Below are positions 51,204-63,319 of a DNA stretch of 64,000 nucleotides, piece by piece. The notes beneath the pieces are model-generated. The model was not told the origin of the DNA. It was given only the letters and a program-made list of their open reading frames with translations, and did not search any database. The stretch lies in NCBI GenBank assembly GCA_963930655.1, contig OZ005617.1:9798501-9862500 (forward strand), written 5' to 3'. The first letter of the stretch is position 1; every line of letters begins with the position of its first letter. A program made the translations under genes and the position numbers. This DNA comes from Myrica gale (Eukaryota > Streptophyta > Magnoliopsida > Fagales > Myricaceae).

Positions 51204-54200
51204 ATGACTAAATCTCAACCCGAATCACCTTCTGAAACAGTTATTCATGTTCAATCAGAAAACCCCAGTTTCACCACCAATATCACCCTTACCGAAGTTA
51301 ATTATGATGTCTGGTCCCAAATCATGGAGATGCAGATCGCAGGGCGTGAGAAACTTGAATACCTCATGGGTAAAACACCTATTCCACAGGTTACTGATGC
51401 ATCCTATACAAAATGGTATGCTGAAAATCAAAAGGTCAAAGGATGGTTGTTGACCTCTATGTCACCGGAGATTATGAAGCGCTATCTTAGACTGTCTACT
51501 GCCCGTGACATCTGGACTGCTCTTGCTAAAGCTTTCTATGATGGGTCAGATGAATCACGACTCTTTACACTGAATCAACGGGCATTCTCCACCAAACAGC
51601 TTGGTCGTCCGCTTTCCACCTACTTGGTGATCTAGTAGAAATCTTCCAAGAACTAGATCATCGTGATAGAATTGTCATGAAGGATCCCGAAGATGTTGTC
51701 GCCTATAAACAATCTGTTGAGAGACTGCGGGTGCATATCTTCTTGAATGGACTAGATGCAGACTTTGAACAGATTCGAGGTGAGATTCTCAGAAAGGATC
51801 CTGCACTCGATCTTGAAGCAACTTATGCATATGTTCGTCGTGATGCCGTTCGTCGAGCTGTACTTCATGGTGAACCTGAACACTCTGAATCTGCAGCTAT
51901 GGTGGCCCGTCGAGGCAAGCCATACCACTCGCAAACGTACTCGAAACCAGATCGCATGTCTGGTTCACCGAATCACACCACTGATCAAAATCGGTCATCT
52001 GGACCACAACATCGTAGCTATGAGATAGGGGCTGCCAAATCAGATCGGGTATGTACTCACTGTGGAGAAACAGGGCATACAAAGCCACGTTGTTATGAAT
52101 TAATTGGATATCCAGAATGGTGGGATCCAGCCAAGGCCCCTCGCAAGCGAAACTCAAAATCAAACCATCATGCTTCTGTCGCTGTGGCTGAGCCCTCCAC
52201 CAACATCAATACTGCTGCAGACGCTTCTTCTTTCATTGCTATGTCTGGGAATGTTGGTACGTGTCTTCATACCTCTGTCCCTGTTAGTCATAGTGAATGG
52301 ATAATTGATTCAGGTGCCACAGATCACATGACTTTTGATAGGACATATATTCAGTCCATGAAATCCTCAGACCAACATATAGTTTCCACAGCCAATGACA
52401 CTCCCTCTCCCGTGGTTGGAGAAGTTTCAGTTTCTCTTACCCAAAATCTGAATTTGGAATCTGTTTTAGTTGTTCCTTCTCTCAATCATAACTTGTTGTC
52501 GGTTGCTCAAATAACCCTCACTTTGAATTGTATTGTGATCTTTTGGCCTAACTCTTGTGTTTTTAAGGACATTCAGACTCGAAAGACAATTGGTTGTGGT
52601 ACTAGGAGAGGAAAGCTCTACTATCTTGATTTATTGCCAGCAAGCTCAAATCAGTTGGCTCAAGTTTTTTCAGCTCATAAGTCGGACACACAGCAGAATT
52701 CACAAGTTTGGTTATGGCACAGGCGTTTAGGTCATGTATCTTTTGGATATCTGCAGAAATTGTTTCCTAACCTTTTCTCTCACTTCAATGTTTCAGATTT
52801 TAAGTGTGACATTTGTGAAATGGCTAAGAGTCACCGTGTTCCATTTCCCATTAGTATGAATAAAAGTCCGGCTCCTTTTATGGTTATTCACTCTGATGTA
52901 TGGGGACCTGCAAATACTTCTTCTTTAAGTGGGGCACGTTGGTTTGTGTCTTTTATAGATGACCATACTCGCATGACGTGGGTTTGTTTAATGAAATCTA
53001 AGCATGAAGTTAGTTCTCTGTTCCAGCAATTTCATAAAGTAATAGCCACCCAATATCAATCAAATATTCAGGTTCTTCGTACTGATAATGGTGGCGAGTT
53101 TGTCAATCAAGACTTGAAGCAATACCTGACTTCACATGGAATTGTCCACCAAACGACTTGCCCTTACTCCCCTCAACAAAACGGGGTAGCAAAGCGAAAA
53201 AATCGTCACCTTCTTGAAGTGGTTCGTGCCTCCTTGTTTGGGGCCCATATGCCTCTTAGTTATTGGGGAGAAGCTCTTTTAACCGCAGCCTATCTTATTA
53301 ACCGTGTACCCTCTGGTTCACTCCAGTTTCAGACTCCCTTTGATGTTCTCCATACTACTGTAAGTGCCCCTACCATACCGAATCTGTCCCCTAAGGTTTT
53401 TGGGTGTGTAGCCTTTGTGCACCTTCACAAACCCTTACGAAATAAGCTAGAACCTCGTGCCCTTCGGTGTGTCTTTGTTGGCTATGCCTTACATCAAAAA
53501 GGCTATCGGTGTTATCACCCTCCGTCTAGGAAAATGTATGTTACACTTGATGTGGTCTTTCACGAAGCTGATATGTATTATCCTCCCTCTCCGTCTCCAC
53601 TTCAGGGGGAGAACCAAGATGAAATGGAGACTTTGTCTTTGCATCCTTCTCTACCTTTGCATCCTTCTTTGGAGTTTGATCTTATCCGGGGTGATAATGT
53701 GGACATTGGGGATGAAACTACTGATGGTGACACTATAACTCATGATGATGGTTCAGCTAGGCCGCCAGTTTTGGAAAAGGAGGTTCCGGATCAACTGGAT
53801 GTAGAACTGCCGTTGGTGTCTTCCCTCTCCAATGATGTACCATCAAACCAATTGTCTTCTCCAGCCGAGTCCATGCATGAGCCTCAGGTAAACTCTACAC
53901 CTGCACCTCCCTTAAAAACACCTGCACCTCCCTTAAAATTGCTACCAGACCGAGTCACCAGAGGGAAACCCAAAGTCAGCTATGAACCTGTTCTCAACTC
54001 CAAATCTATGTATCCCATAAGCCATTATGTATCCTACCATAGACTGTCAAATGAGAATAAGGCATTTGTGAATCAATTATCTGTTGTAGCTATTCCTAAC
54101 AGTGTGCAGGAAGCTTTGAAAGATTCTAGATGGAAGGAGGCAATGAATGAAGAAATGCAATCTCTCCAGAAGAACTCAACGTGGGATGTTGTTGCCTTGC

Positions 54201-55633
54201 CCGAAGGGAAGATACCTGTTGGATGTAGGTGGGTATTCTCCATTAAATACAAAGCTGATGGAGCCATAGAACGGTTCAAAGCAAGACTTGTCGCGAAGGG
54301 ATATACTCAAACATATGGAATTGATTATATGGAGACATTTGCACCAGTGGCCAAAATCAATACAGTCCGTATTCTACTATCTCTTGCAGTGAATTTTGAT
54401 TGGCCTTTACATCAATTCGACGTAAAGAATGCATTTTTGCATGGAGATCTCCAGGAAGAAGTATATATGGAGTTGCCCCCTGGCTGTAAGTTGTAGACTA
54501 AAGGAAATAAGCAAGTTTGCAGATTAAAAAAATCACTATATGGCTTGAAGCAGTCCCCTAGAGCGTGGTTTGGAAGATTCACTAGCTTTATGAGGTCTGT
54601 TGGTTACAAGCAAAGTAATTCAGATCACACTCTCTTCTTGAAACATAAGGGAGAACGAATCACAACCCTCATTGTTTACGTGGATGATATGATAGTTACT
54701 GGAGATGATCCTGATGAAAGGAAAGCACTACAAAAGCAGCTGGCCCGTGAGTTTGAAATGAAGGATCTTGGGGAGTTAAAGTATTTCCTTGGAATTGAAG
54801 TGTCAAGATCAAATAAAGGTATTTTTCTATCACAACGGAAATATGCCTTAGACTTATTGAAGGAAACTGGCATGACAGGATGTAGTCCAGCTAGCACCCC
54901 TATGGAAGAAAATCTGAAGCTAGGTGTACACCCGAACCAAGTTCCTGCTAATAAGGAGCGCTATCAGAGATTGGTTGGTAGATTAATGTATATTGCGCAT
55001 ACTCGACCGGATTTAGCTTATGCACTAAGTGTTGTCAGTCAATTCATGCACTCCCCAAGCGAAGAACATATGAATGCTGTCATCCGGATCTTACGCTATC
55101 TGAAGTCATCTCCGGGAAAGGGAATTTTATTCACAAAAGGTGATAGCTTGGATGTTGAAGGTTATACAGATGCTGATTGGGCTGGATCGATTGAGGATAG
55201 GCGTTCTACATCAGGCTACTTCACATTTGTAGGAGGAAATCTGGTTACTTGGCGAAGTAAAAAACAAGAAGTAGTTGCTAGATCCAGTGCTGAGGCAGAA
55301 TACAGAGGAATGGCTAAGGCAATATGTGAACTGTTATGGATAAGAAATCTGCTGCAGGATTTACATATGAAGCATGTCGGGCCTATGAAGTTATACTGTG
55401 ATAACAAAGCAGCATGTGATATTGCTCATAATCCGGTTCAACATGATCGGACTAAGCATGTTGAGGTTGATAGACATTTTATCAAGGAGAAGCTAGAAGC
55501 AAAGTTGATTGAAGTTCCCCATGTCCGATCTCAAGACCAGCTTGCTGATGTGCTGACCAAAGCAGTATCAAGCCAAGCATTTAATGGCTGTCTCAACAAA
55601 CTTGGAATGAGTGATATCTACTTACCAACTTGA
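51204..55633 (+). pseudogene. Copia gag-pol polyprotein, three lesions
   Basis: The ATG at 51,204 starts a UBN2-type gag (LTEVNYDVWSQIMEMQI). The frame breaks at about 51,622-51,630, consistent with a one-base loss, and continues in another frame. In order: zinc knuckle [14 protein letters not shown] (52,052-52,093); protease DSGATDHMT (about 52,307); integrase HHCC zinc site (WHRRLGH...CDIC) and core. The first catalytic Asp is in HSDVWG and the second in RTDNGGEF; the third position of the D,D-35-E triad is Lys (AAG, 53,192-53,194). An in-frame TAG at 54,494-54,496 falls in the reverse transcriptase. After it come the RT active site YVDD (54,677-54,688), RNase H (TDADWAG, SSAEAEYR) and the final stop at 55,631-55,633. 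The lineage within Copia was not decided. Confidence 0.95.
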
Positions 55634-55640
55634 GGGGGAG

Positions 55641-55899
55641 TGTTGACAATTGAGAGCAATTCTTTCCAAGTTGGTTCACCGTAACTCAAGCTCCAGCTGT
55701 GTCTCTGTCACTAGCTGTACAGAATCATTAGGATCCCTGCAAATATGTGATTGTATTTCCTGTAAATATAGCTTTCCTTATACTTGTCGATTATGTCCAA
55801 AACTATGGGATCTGAATTGTATACTGTGGCTATTTATGCCAATCGGGTACTAGTGGAAATATCATCGAAGTCATTTATACAAACGTCCTGTTTTTGACT
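55641..55899 (+). repeat. 3' LTR of the young Copia element
   Basis: Same length and sequence as the 5' LTR. The same 67-codon chance open frame occurs in both. Confidence 0.95.
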
Positions 55900-55904
55900 T
55901 ATAA

Positions 55905-56649
55905 TATGCCAACGTGCAACCTTACAAAAATCGAAATGAAAATCAGCAACAAAGTACTTCTTGCTGTGAAATTATATTATGTTTGTTAAACTTCAACATT
56001 AAAACCCTTACCAAAATCCAAAAAATGACACCTGCTGTATCTCCTAAAATGTCAGCTATTCCCACTCCCTACATAAGCATCAAATAATTCAACCAACCCG
56101 ATTTATCTTTTATTTTATAAATGGTTGAATATATATGAAGGCTTCTTTACCTCTCGCCATTGCCGCGTCCAGCCAACCCGCCTCTACTGAACCCAAACGA
56201 AAAGTAAGGTATGTACCTCGTCTACCGAAAAAGCAAAGGAGACAAATCGCAACAAATGATTTGGCAAAGAAATTTTCTGTTTGAAGACAATGCAAAAGGG
56301 GAAGGCTTAGTTCGTTTGTTGTTAAATGAAGTGGAGAATTCTTGCCAAGGCTTTCAGTAGGGTTTGAGGAGAGAAATCACTACTAAGGCGTATGGAAGGG
56401 GAGGGTTTGCTGGAAAATTTAGTCTCCCCTTTGCAAAACGTTGCATTCAGTAAATAATAGTCCAAAGTCAAATTGTCTATTTCCCTTCTCGTTTTTGTCT
56501 TCATTCCAAATAGATAAACGCAGTTAAGAATTTTAATGTAATTGCCTCCCTTTTAATTATCTCCTTGATGCAAAAACGCAGTGTTTGCTTGAAGATGAGG
56601 TTTTTAGTTAGTTTACACGGTCACAAGGTGTGTGAAATTTGTGTGTCGT
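55905..56649. other. Right interior of the MULE-like element
   Basis: Continuation of the MULE-like element after the Copia insertion. Two minus-strand open frames of about 60 codons (56,110-56,295 and 56,322-56,504) have no family resemblance. No transposase motifs were found. Confidence 0.5.
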
Positions 56650-56862
56650 TTAGGGCTTCATAGGATGCTGACGTAGCAATGAAGGGCGACGTGTCAAATT
56701 GAAGCTGACATGCAAATAATTCCGTTAGTTAGGGTGATGGAGGGTAACGGAAGGATCAAAATTTAAATTGGTAAAAAATTCAAGGACTAAAAATTTGATT
56801 CATTAAGGTTTATGACTAAAAACAAAAAAGTGGTAAAACCCAGTGACTAGCATTAAGGTCTT

Positions 56863-57036
56863 GTGGTGGCACCTTCATTGTGCTTTTCCAACCCTCCTGA
56901 CTCATCTAGCATCAACTCTCCATATGCCTTCTCTAAGCCATGCTGATGCTCGTTTTTGTGGTTGGTTATGAATGAGGGCATTCGCTATGCCAAGTTGCCC
57001 ATAGGCATTGTAACACCCGTGATTTATATTTTAAAC
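56863..57036 (+). repeat. Right copy of the 175-bp direct repeat
   Basis: Partner of 48,147-48,321. It runs without a break into the complete solo LTR at 57,009. Confidence 0.85.
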
Positions 57037-59230
57037 CTATTTGAATATGTTATTTGATATTTGAAATGTCTTCTTTAAATTTGAAATGTGAGTTTAACTC
57101 ATTTAAAATAGTTAATTTTTTATCTTTGACCTAGTCAAATATTTTTAAAATTTTAAAGATTTTACTGTAGTGATTATTTAAAATTAAAATTTTTATAGTT
57201 TAAAAGGAAGTCTATTACTAATGTGAGTATATATATATATTTAAATATTGGTTTTAATTTTTACACACCTCAATTTTACTCCAACAAGAGAAAAAAGAAG
57301 GGTTTTCTTGCTTTCAACAATCTAGACGAAATTTCTTGAAGCAAATTCAGGTATTTCGAATTTATTGATATTTTATTGTATTATTTTTATGAGATATCAA
57401 ACCATAGGGTGTCTAGATCTAGCCTAATTATTTCAAGATTTGTGAAATAGTTTTTATGGGTTTCTTGGAGTAATTCAAATTTGGGTTCAAGATTTGTTCA
57501 GAAAAATTTAGGTTATTGATCTGAGTAGTAGATCGAATTATTTTTGTATGGCCAAACATAGAAGTTAAAAAATTATTATTTTTATATATTTCATACTAAA
57601 CATCTGCAGGATGATTGAGTTAAAGCTTCGTAATGTTTGGAGATGTATTCGTATGGTTTTGAAAATATGGAATCTAGGCTTAGAGAAATCGGAATTACTG
57701 AGAAAAAGCCTTTGATACAAATTGGCGTTTTTAACTAGATGACATAACTAGGATTCGAATTTCGACATGATATTTTATGGGTATCTTTATAACACATATA
57801 TGAATATTTGGTATAAAGTTCTGGATTTTTGGATATTGGAATAGATCTTTATAAAGTTTGGAAGTGATGAGTACCAAATTATTCAAGGTATAGTTTGACT
57901 CTTTGAATAGAGGTGAATGTCGATTTTATTGACTGAGTTTTACAAGGAATCTGTATATTACATTTTATAGGTGTATAGTTAGTATCTTAGGGAAGAACAT
58001 ATTTTAATTTTGGGAGTTTAGGGAAACCCGAGATAGGTAAGTTATATTTTAGAATATGACCAGTGAATTTGGGATTTAATCCTGTCGGACAGATTTAGAG
58101 TTTCATTTGTGTTTCTATTTGAGCATATTTTAATACGTTAAATTTTGTATTGATAGGTGCTAAGTCAGAGGCTTATTTGCTTAAAGATCCAGGTAAGTGA
58201 GGTTATTATGCTATTTTTCCTAAAAGACCGAGGTGATATTTGAGAAATTGCATGATTTATTGAAAACCCTCGGAGTTTTATGTGCATTATCTTTTGATAA
58301 AATTGTTAAAGATTATAACATGAAATGCATAAACATGAACATATTTTTATGTCCAATGATTTTAGATGATGTTTTCATAGATTGAAATCAAAGATTTTTG
58401 ATATTTGTTATTCAAGATTTGTGCATGATATTTTATGAAAAAAAGATAGAGATGCAAAGTTTGAAGTGATGTTTATTTTATGATATGTTATGTATTTTCA
58501 AACCCTGAGGCCTAGAGTTAGAGAGTTACAGAGACAATGCATTAGTACCAATTGCAACCCATTGAGTGCACTCATTCTAGAAACAGAGTGATTTATTTTG
58601 TAGATTCTTACCGAGTGCACACTTGGACATGACCAAGTCTTAGTAAGAAAGAATTCTACTCATAGTATTGACTTAGTTTGGATGATCCCCGAACTAAGTA
58701 GCAACTGCACAACCCTATCACGGGGGTAAACGTGACCCACATCCATTGCCAAAGAGATTTTCTATTGTATTATGTTATATAGATAAAATTGTTTTATTGA
58801 AATTGCCAAAAATAGCTTTCAACTGTTTGAAAAGATTTTAAATATTCTATCTCTTACTGTTACAGTGTGGCTCATGGGATACAAACTAACATAATGATTT
58901 TGCTTATTAAGTTGTCGAACTCACCCGCTATTGTTTTCTTTATTTTCAGATGTTGATCATGAGCGTGTCAATAGTCATGTGTAGATGGCACATGAACGGG
59001 TAGCTGAGTGATTATTAGACTAAATGTTTGACTCTACTATGAGTCTAATCATGTTTAAATTTGTCTATGTGTTCTAAAATTATTTTTAAGTTTATTAAGA
59101 GAGATTTATTGAAGTTTTTTTTTAAATTAAGTTTATTCCGCATTTATTTTTAGATACGTTTTTAAATCAAAAGTCTAATTGTTTATTGTTAGTAAGTCAC
59201 CCTCTAGCCTTTGAGGTTTGGGGCGTGATA
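57009..59230 (+). mobile_element. Solo LTR, 2.2 kb, Gypsy-type ends
   Basis: Starts TGTAACACCCGTGATT and ends GGGGCGTGATA, the TGTAACACCC...GGGCGTGACA pattern of large plant gypsy LTRs, with a final TA in place of CA. A perfect 5-bp duplication GGCAT flanks it (57,004-57,008 and 59,231-59,235). No gag or pol is present. A (TA)n run lies at about 57,229-57,240. Its first 30 or so bases are also present at 48,293-48,321, showing that the LTR was in place before the 175-bp duplication formed. Confidence 0.88.
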
Positions 59231-59235
59231 GGCAT

Positions 59236-59499
59236 GCCATGAGCAAGCCTCTCCACGCCCAAGGCCTTGTCAAGCATGCTTGTAAGCCTTGCTATCTTGA
59301 GGTCTCTAATGGGGTTCCTGTAAGGGTGCCCCTCGTGACCGTAATTCATGTCTCCTCAAGGTTTGCAAAAGATATTAGCACGAAAAAAATAAATCAGCAA
59401 ATTAAGAAAACTACAATAGGTATCATAGATAGAACGATGTTGTGGGTATTTGGGCTGGACTGCGAGTGTGAGGGTCTGATATCTAATGGTGTAGTTGGG
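59236..59499. other. Continuation of the older repeat, nothing recognised
   Basis: Joining 57,008 to 59,236 (removing one TSD copy) restores the sequence that also ends at 48,292. The 145-codon open frame at 59,218-59,655 begins inside the LTR end and has no family resemblance. Confidence 0.4.
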
Positions 59500-61156
59500 G
59501 CACTTGAGCACTCAGAATCCTTCGCGATGCTAGCCTTGGGCAGATGCTGTTATTGTGACTTGCCTGTTTGCATTGGGAGCATAAGATCCTGTTGTAGCCT
59601 CGGAATCCTACCAATGGGTGTAGTCTTCTCCGGTCTATGTTTCCTTACTTTCTAATGCCTGCCATGTTGAGCCCTTGCTTATGGGGGGTCCATCGCCTCA
59701 TACAGGGGTGCGCAACCACTGATCATGACTTTGCAGTGGAAAAATAATCTGTGCATATGCCCTTCGGTACACCTCTATCCTGTAATACCAGTCCATAAAG
59801 TCCTCTGAATTTCTACCATTGAATAATACAATAGAAAACCCATGCACGCATGGAATGCCCATCATATCCCACTTTTACAGGAGCAACATGAAATGCTTCA
59901 AATGGCATTCAACCTCGAAGAAGCCTTCTCTTGCATAAGTCAAGAGGTAGTGACTTGTCTCGTCACTAGCCTCCTAATTGTTCTCCATTATCTGTGGGCA
60001 TACCTTACCGATATGATGCTTTATCCCCTCCTTTAGTTGGTACCTCCTTATAAACTTCTTGCTTATCATCTAAATCGTGGTGATTATCAACTTGTCTCGC
60101 GCTTGCAAAATATAGGAGTTGAAGCACTCACATAGATTGTTAACTATCAGGTCACCTTGCTATTAGTGTGAAACCACGAACGAGACCATACACTGTGGTC
60201 AATCTTTCAAAGATACTCATGCACCGGCGGACTCAGGGCATTGAGCTCGTCGATTCTCTTGTTGAAGTCTGACTCTGTATACATCGTGGCTGCTCCCCAG
60301 AGTTTGTCTTTGAGGCTATCTCGCGGTGACCTGCGTCCCAGAATCTTACATACAAGTGTCTCACAGAAAAGAAATGGTCTGCATGGGAGATGACAACATC
60401 GAATGCCGGTACCAGCCCATCTAGCCACCATATATAGACGCTAAATTTGAATGACTAGAATTTTACATAATTCACAAAAGTGATGAACGATATAAAAGAA
60501 TACTAACCTTTTGTTGATCAGACATGAATGTCCAACCACTGGTGGAGCAACATCGAGGTCAACCACCGAAGTCTCTAATAACCACGTCTCTGATCTTGAA
60601 TCTTCGTTCCCCAAGTACCATCGAAGCATTGACTTTGTACCTACACTTTTCGATCCTATAAACAATCACCACTTTGTTGCGACTATTATTTTTTAAGCAG
60701 ACATCCTTCCTATAGTAATGTTGGCCTCCTTCACGGCTGCTCCAAAAAGTGCAGTAGAGGCAGCCTTCATTCCTTTCACAAGGACTACACACCTTAGGTC
60801 ACGCATATGAAATTTTGGCACAGGGAGAGGAGGGCGAGCAAGCTCATCTTCTTCACTGTCTTGTGGGGAAATAAGTGTATCAGACCCAACCATGTTTGAA
60901 AGGTATCTTGCAGCATCAAACTTAGCAACAAACATTAATATGCCTAACACAAAAAAATAAAATAATTTAGACATTCCCAAGACAAACATAAAATTTTAAA
61001 TTTCTCACCATCATCTTCAGTCTGGGGCCATCTAGTAGGTGCTTCATCTCCTATATCCGTTGTCACAGGCTCTTCATATCCATGGGCAGATTGTGTGTCA
61101 TCTATGCAGCCAACATCAACAGAGGTCCCACTAAAGTCAATAGAAGGCCAAATCAC
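59500..61156 (-). pseudogene. MULE transposase pseudogene
   Basis: Reading leftwards: an acidic N-terminal linker (61,156-61,010); RYLSNMVGSDTLISPQDSEE; FHMRDLRCVVLVKGMKAAST (about 60,800), the N-terminal domain of MURA proteins; YRIEKCRYKVNASMVLGERR (about 60,620) in place of the usual Cys-rich module. The catalytic-Asp block follows directly as GWTFMSDQQKV (about 60,510), so the stretch with the first Asp appears deleted. KDKLWGAATMYTESDFNKRI (about 60,280) and a zinc knuckle CSQCKQASHNNSIC (about 59,530-59,580) complete the order. Many frame changes and stops disable it. Terminal repeats of its carrier were not identified. It belongs to a different subfamily from the transposase at 14,990-17,288. 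Confidence 0.75.
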
Positions 61157-61539
61157 ATCGAAGGAAGGCCCACCTACATCGAAGGCCCACCAACATCAAA
61201 GAAAGGCCCACCAATCTCCATGTCATCATCCATCTGCATCGTCATTGACATTAACCTCGTACAACTCTTCATCAATGCTAAGAACATTACTCTACCACTT
61301 TATACCTATACCAAGACGACGCCTCTATGTTTCTTCATTGACCTCATAAACTAAGACCAAAAGTCTTCAATGACTTCATAAACTTTTTAAATTTTATTTA
61401 TCGCATCATTCACACATAATTAATATTTTCACATCCTTGTTATTGTGTAAAGCCTAAGAGATATAATTTTTCATTATAATATCCACTCCATCAAGGGAGT
61501 CTATTTGAGAAATTTCATTCATCCATCTACATCTTTAAG
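61157..61539. other. AT-rich spacer, nothing recognised
   Basis: Two overlapping open frames of 84-90 codons at 61,082-61,354 lie antisense to the acidic linker of the MULE pseudogene and over simple repeats (GAAGGCCCACC). They are not counted as genes. Confidence 0.4.
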
Positions 61540-61972
61540 AGACTGATTCGCTTGTTTCTTTTTTTTTTTTCATCGAAAGAAGTAGTTTGGAGAGGGTTGT
61601 TCTCAATCTTTTTTTTGTGGCTTGAAAAGGTGCTTCTCAAGCTCAAGTGTAAGGAAACCTTTCCCTTAGTTGAAGGGATTTTAGTGGAGAAACCTCAAGG
61701 CTCGGTAAAGGAGCTTGAGGGGTGGACATAGGCGGGTTTGCCAAACCACCTAAAAATCGTGTGTCTGCTTCTCTTTCCTTATCACTTTACTTTGTGCTAT
61801 TAGTTGGATTGTATCTTTTGGAATTGCAAATCCATTAAGTGTGATTTATATTTTGTTGCAATTGATACTATTTGTAGAACTTGTAGCTAGCAAACGCATC
61901 TTCGAGAGTTAGTTTTGAAATTTTTTTGAAACCATATTCACCCCCTCTTGGATTGCCTTAATCATAGGATTA
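61540..61972 (+). repeat. LTR 3' fragment, relative of the SIRE-like LTRs
   Basis: Shares the order of landmarks with the LTR ends at 14,500-14,743 and 63,090-63,319: GGACATAGGC..., CCAAACCACCTAAAAAT, then CATATTCACCCCCTCTTGGA. The sequence is diverged and the 5' part and internal region are not identifiable, so it is a remnant of a related family. Confidence 0.65.
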
Positions 61973-62129
61973 CAATTCCAAGATATAATCCTCACGGATA
62001 GGGTGGGGGCATGGACTGGCCCCCCTCCTCAGCCTTTTGGATTTCTTGGGACAAAATTTCTTTACCATCTTCCTTCTGAGCCCCTTGCAGCCCCTTTGTC
62101 TTTGAACTTCCTCCATTTAGCATACTTTT
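61973..62129. other. Short spacer between LTR sequences
   Basis: Nothing recognised. Confidence 0.4.
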
Positions 62130-63319
62130 TGTTACCCCAAGGTTGCTTTTTGATCTATCTAACTCGATTTTAACGATAACAAATGAAAAAATAGATTTGG
62201 AGTATTTTTAGAATATGTAGTTGTCAATCCACTATCCAGTGAGAGTACTCAATTGTATTTAATCTCTCTGAAGTTCATGTTGCCCTATATTTGATTTAAA
62301 CACCATGACATGCACTTAAATTATTGTATTTTTCATTGTAAGAGTTTTCATGTTGAAATGGAAAAGATTGCATATCAAAAGCACTGGAATTCTCCTTTTG
62401 CCAAGATGATGTCGACACATGAGAGACATATTGTCGACACATTGCACAACTGCCAGAATGTCATTTTGATGGTGTTGACACATAATAAGATGGTGTGGAG
62501 ACATGGTGAAGAAAGTGTCGACACTTACCACAAGCACCTGTGAGTCAGTTCCAGACTTGAAGAAGGTGTCGACACATAGGCATATATGTGTTGACACCTG
62601 TTGCGGGAACATTGTTTTTTAAAACGATGACTAAGCATGAAAATCAAGACATTGCGACGCTTAGGGCACATTTCCAACATTCCAAAAAGGCCATTGGGAC
62701 CCCCTCAAGACTGAAGACCTATAAAGACAACAATATCGAAAGAGAAAAAAACATCTTTTGCATCTCTAGCATCATCAATCTTGACCTAGCCTCCAAAAAG
62801 AGAGCGAAAAGCATAAAAGAACAAAGTGGCACGTTTCCCAAGAGATCTACTACTTTTTTACTGCCATCACTATCAGATCTTGTCTTCTAGCTATTTATTG
62901 AACTTTATATTTGCTAATCTAGCTTTTAGAGCTATTGTTTATTATTCCTATCATTAAACCTTGAAAACTAATAAGTGTGAGATACACTTGGACCTACCTA
63001 TGAGGATAGAAGAAATCTCATAGGCTTTGAGATTTGTTGTACGAATTGAAGAGTGAGCTCGAAAAAACTCTTGTAACGGTTACTTACCACCCAAGGAAGG
63101 AAATAGCCTTGGGGTTGGACGTAGGCAAGTCTTGGCCGAACCACTTAAAAATTGCAGTATTATCTGTCTTCCTTATCTCTCTTACTTTATTGCTATCATT
63201 TATTGTTCTTCGTTTTATATAGCATTAAGTATTTTTCAGATTTGCATTTTTAACGGAAAAAGTCTAATTTTTTGTTAAACCCAATTCAACCCCTTCTTGG
63301 GTTGTTATTTAGACTCACA
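62130..63319 (+). repeat. 5' LTR of the SIRE-like element
   Basis: It is 1,190 bp and collinear with the solo LTRs at 6,088-7,591 and 13,585-14,743. The palindrome array at 62,410-62,600 holds about four exact TGTCGACA copies, and others decayed to TGTTGACA or TGTGGAGA. Confidence 0.85.

Larger units (their letters stand above)
50886..55899 (+). mobile_element. Complete young Ty1/copia retrotransposon
   Basis: Two LTRs of 259 bp (50,886-51,144 and 55,641-55,899) read identical base for base. A perfect 5-bp duplication TATAA flanks the element (50,881-50,885 and 55,900-55,904). The primer-binding site TGGTATCAGAGG follows the first LTR directly, and a polypurine tract (TTGAGGGGGAG) precedes the second. 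The gag-pol between them is nearly full length in copia order (gag, protease, integrase, RT, RNase H) but has three disabling changes. Identical LTRs indicate a recent insertion. It interrupts the MULE-like element at 48,324-56,850. Confidence 0.97.
48324..56850. mobile_element. MULE-like element with GRF gene, hit by Copia
   Basis: About 220 bp at 48,340-48,565 is the near reverse complement of 56,650-56,850. Shared blocks include TTTAGTCATAAACCTTAATG, GATCCTTCCGTTACCCTCC and CTAACTAACGGAATTATTTG. Long, variable termini of this kind are typical of Mutator-like elements, but no transposase was found, so the class is inferred. The right end lacks the outermost bases of the left end. Inside are a GRF zinc-finger gene relic (49,380-49,795), a degenerate minisatellite (50,096-50,345) and a full Copia element (50,886-55,899). 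Without the Copia it would be about 3.5 kb. Confidence 0.75.

Noticed and set aside
51677..54496. 939-codon open frame taken as a separate protein from 54,545-55,633
   Set aside because: Both are one gag-pol frame split by a single TAG; the RT domain spans the stop.
59218..59655. 145-codon plus-strand open frame
   Set aside because: It starts in the end of a solo LTR and crosses the TSD; the minus strand there holds MULE transposase remnants.
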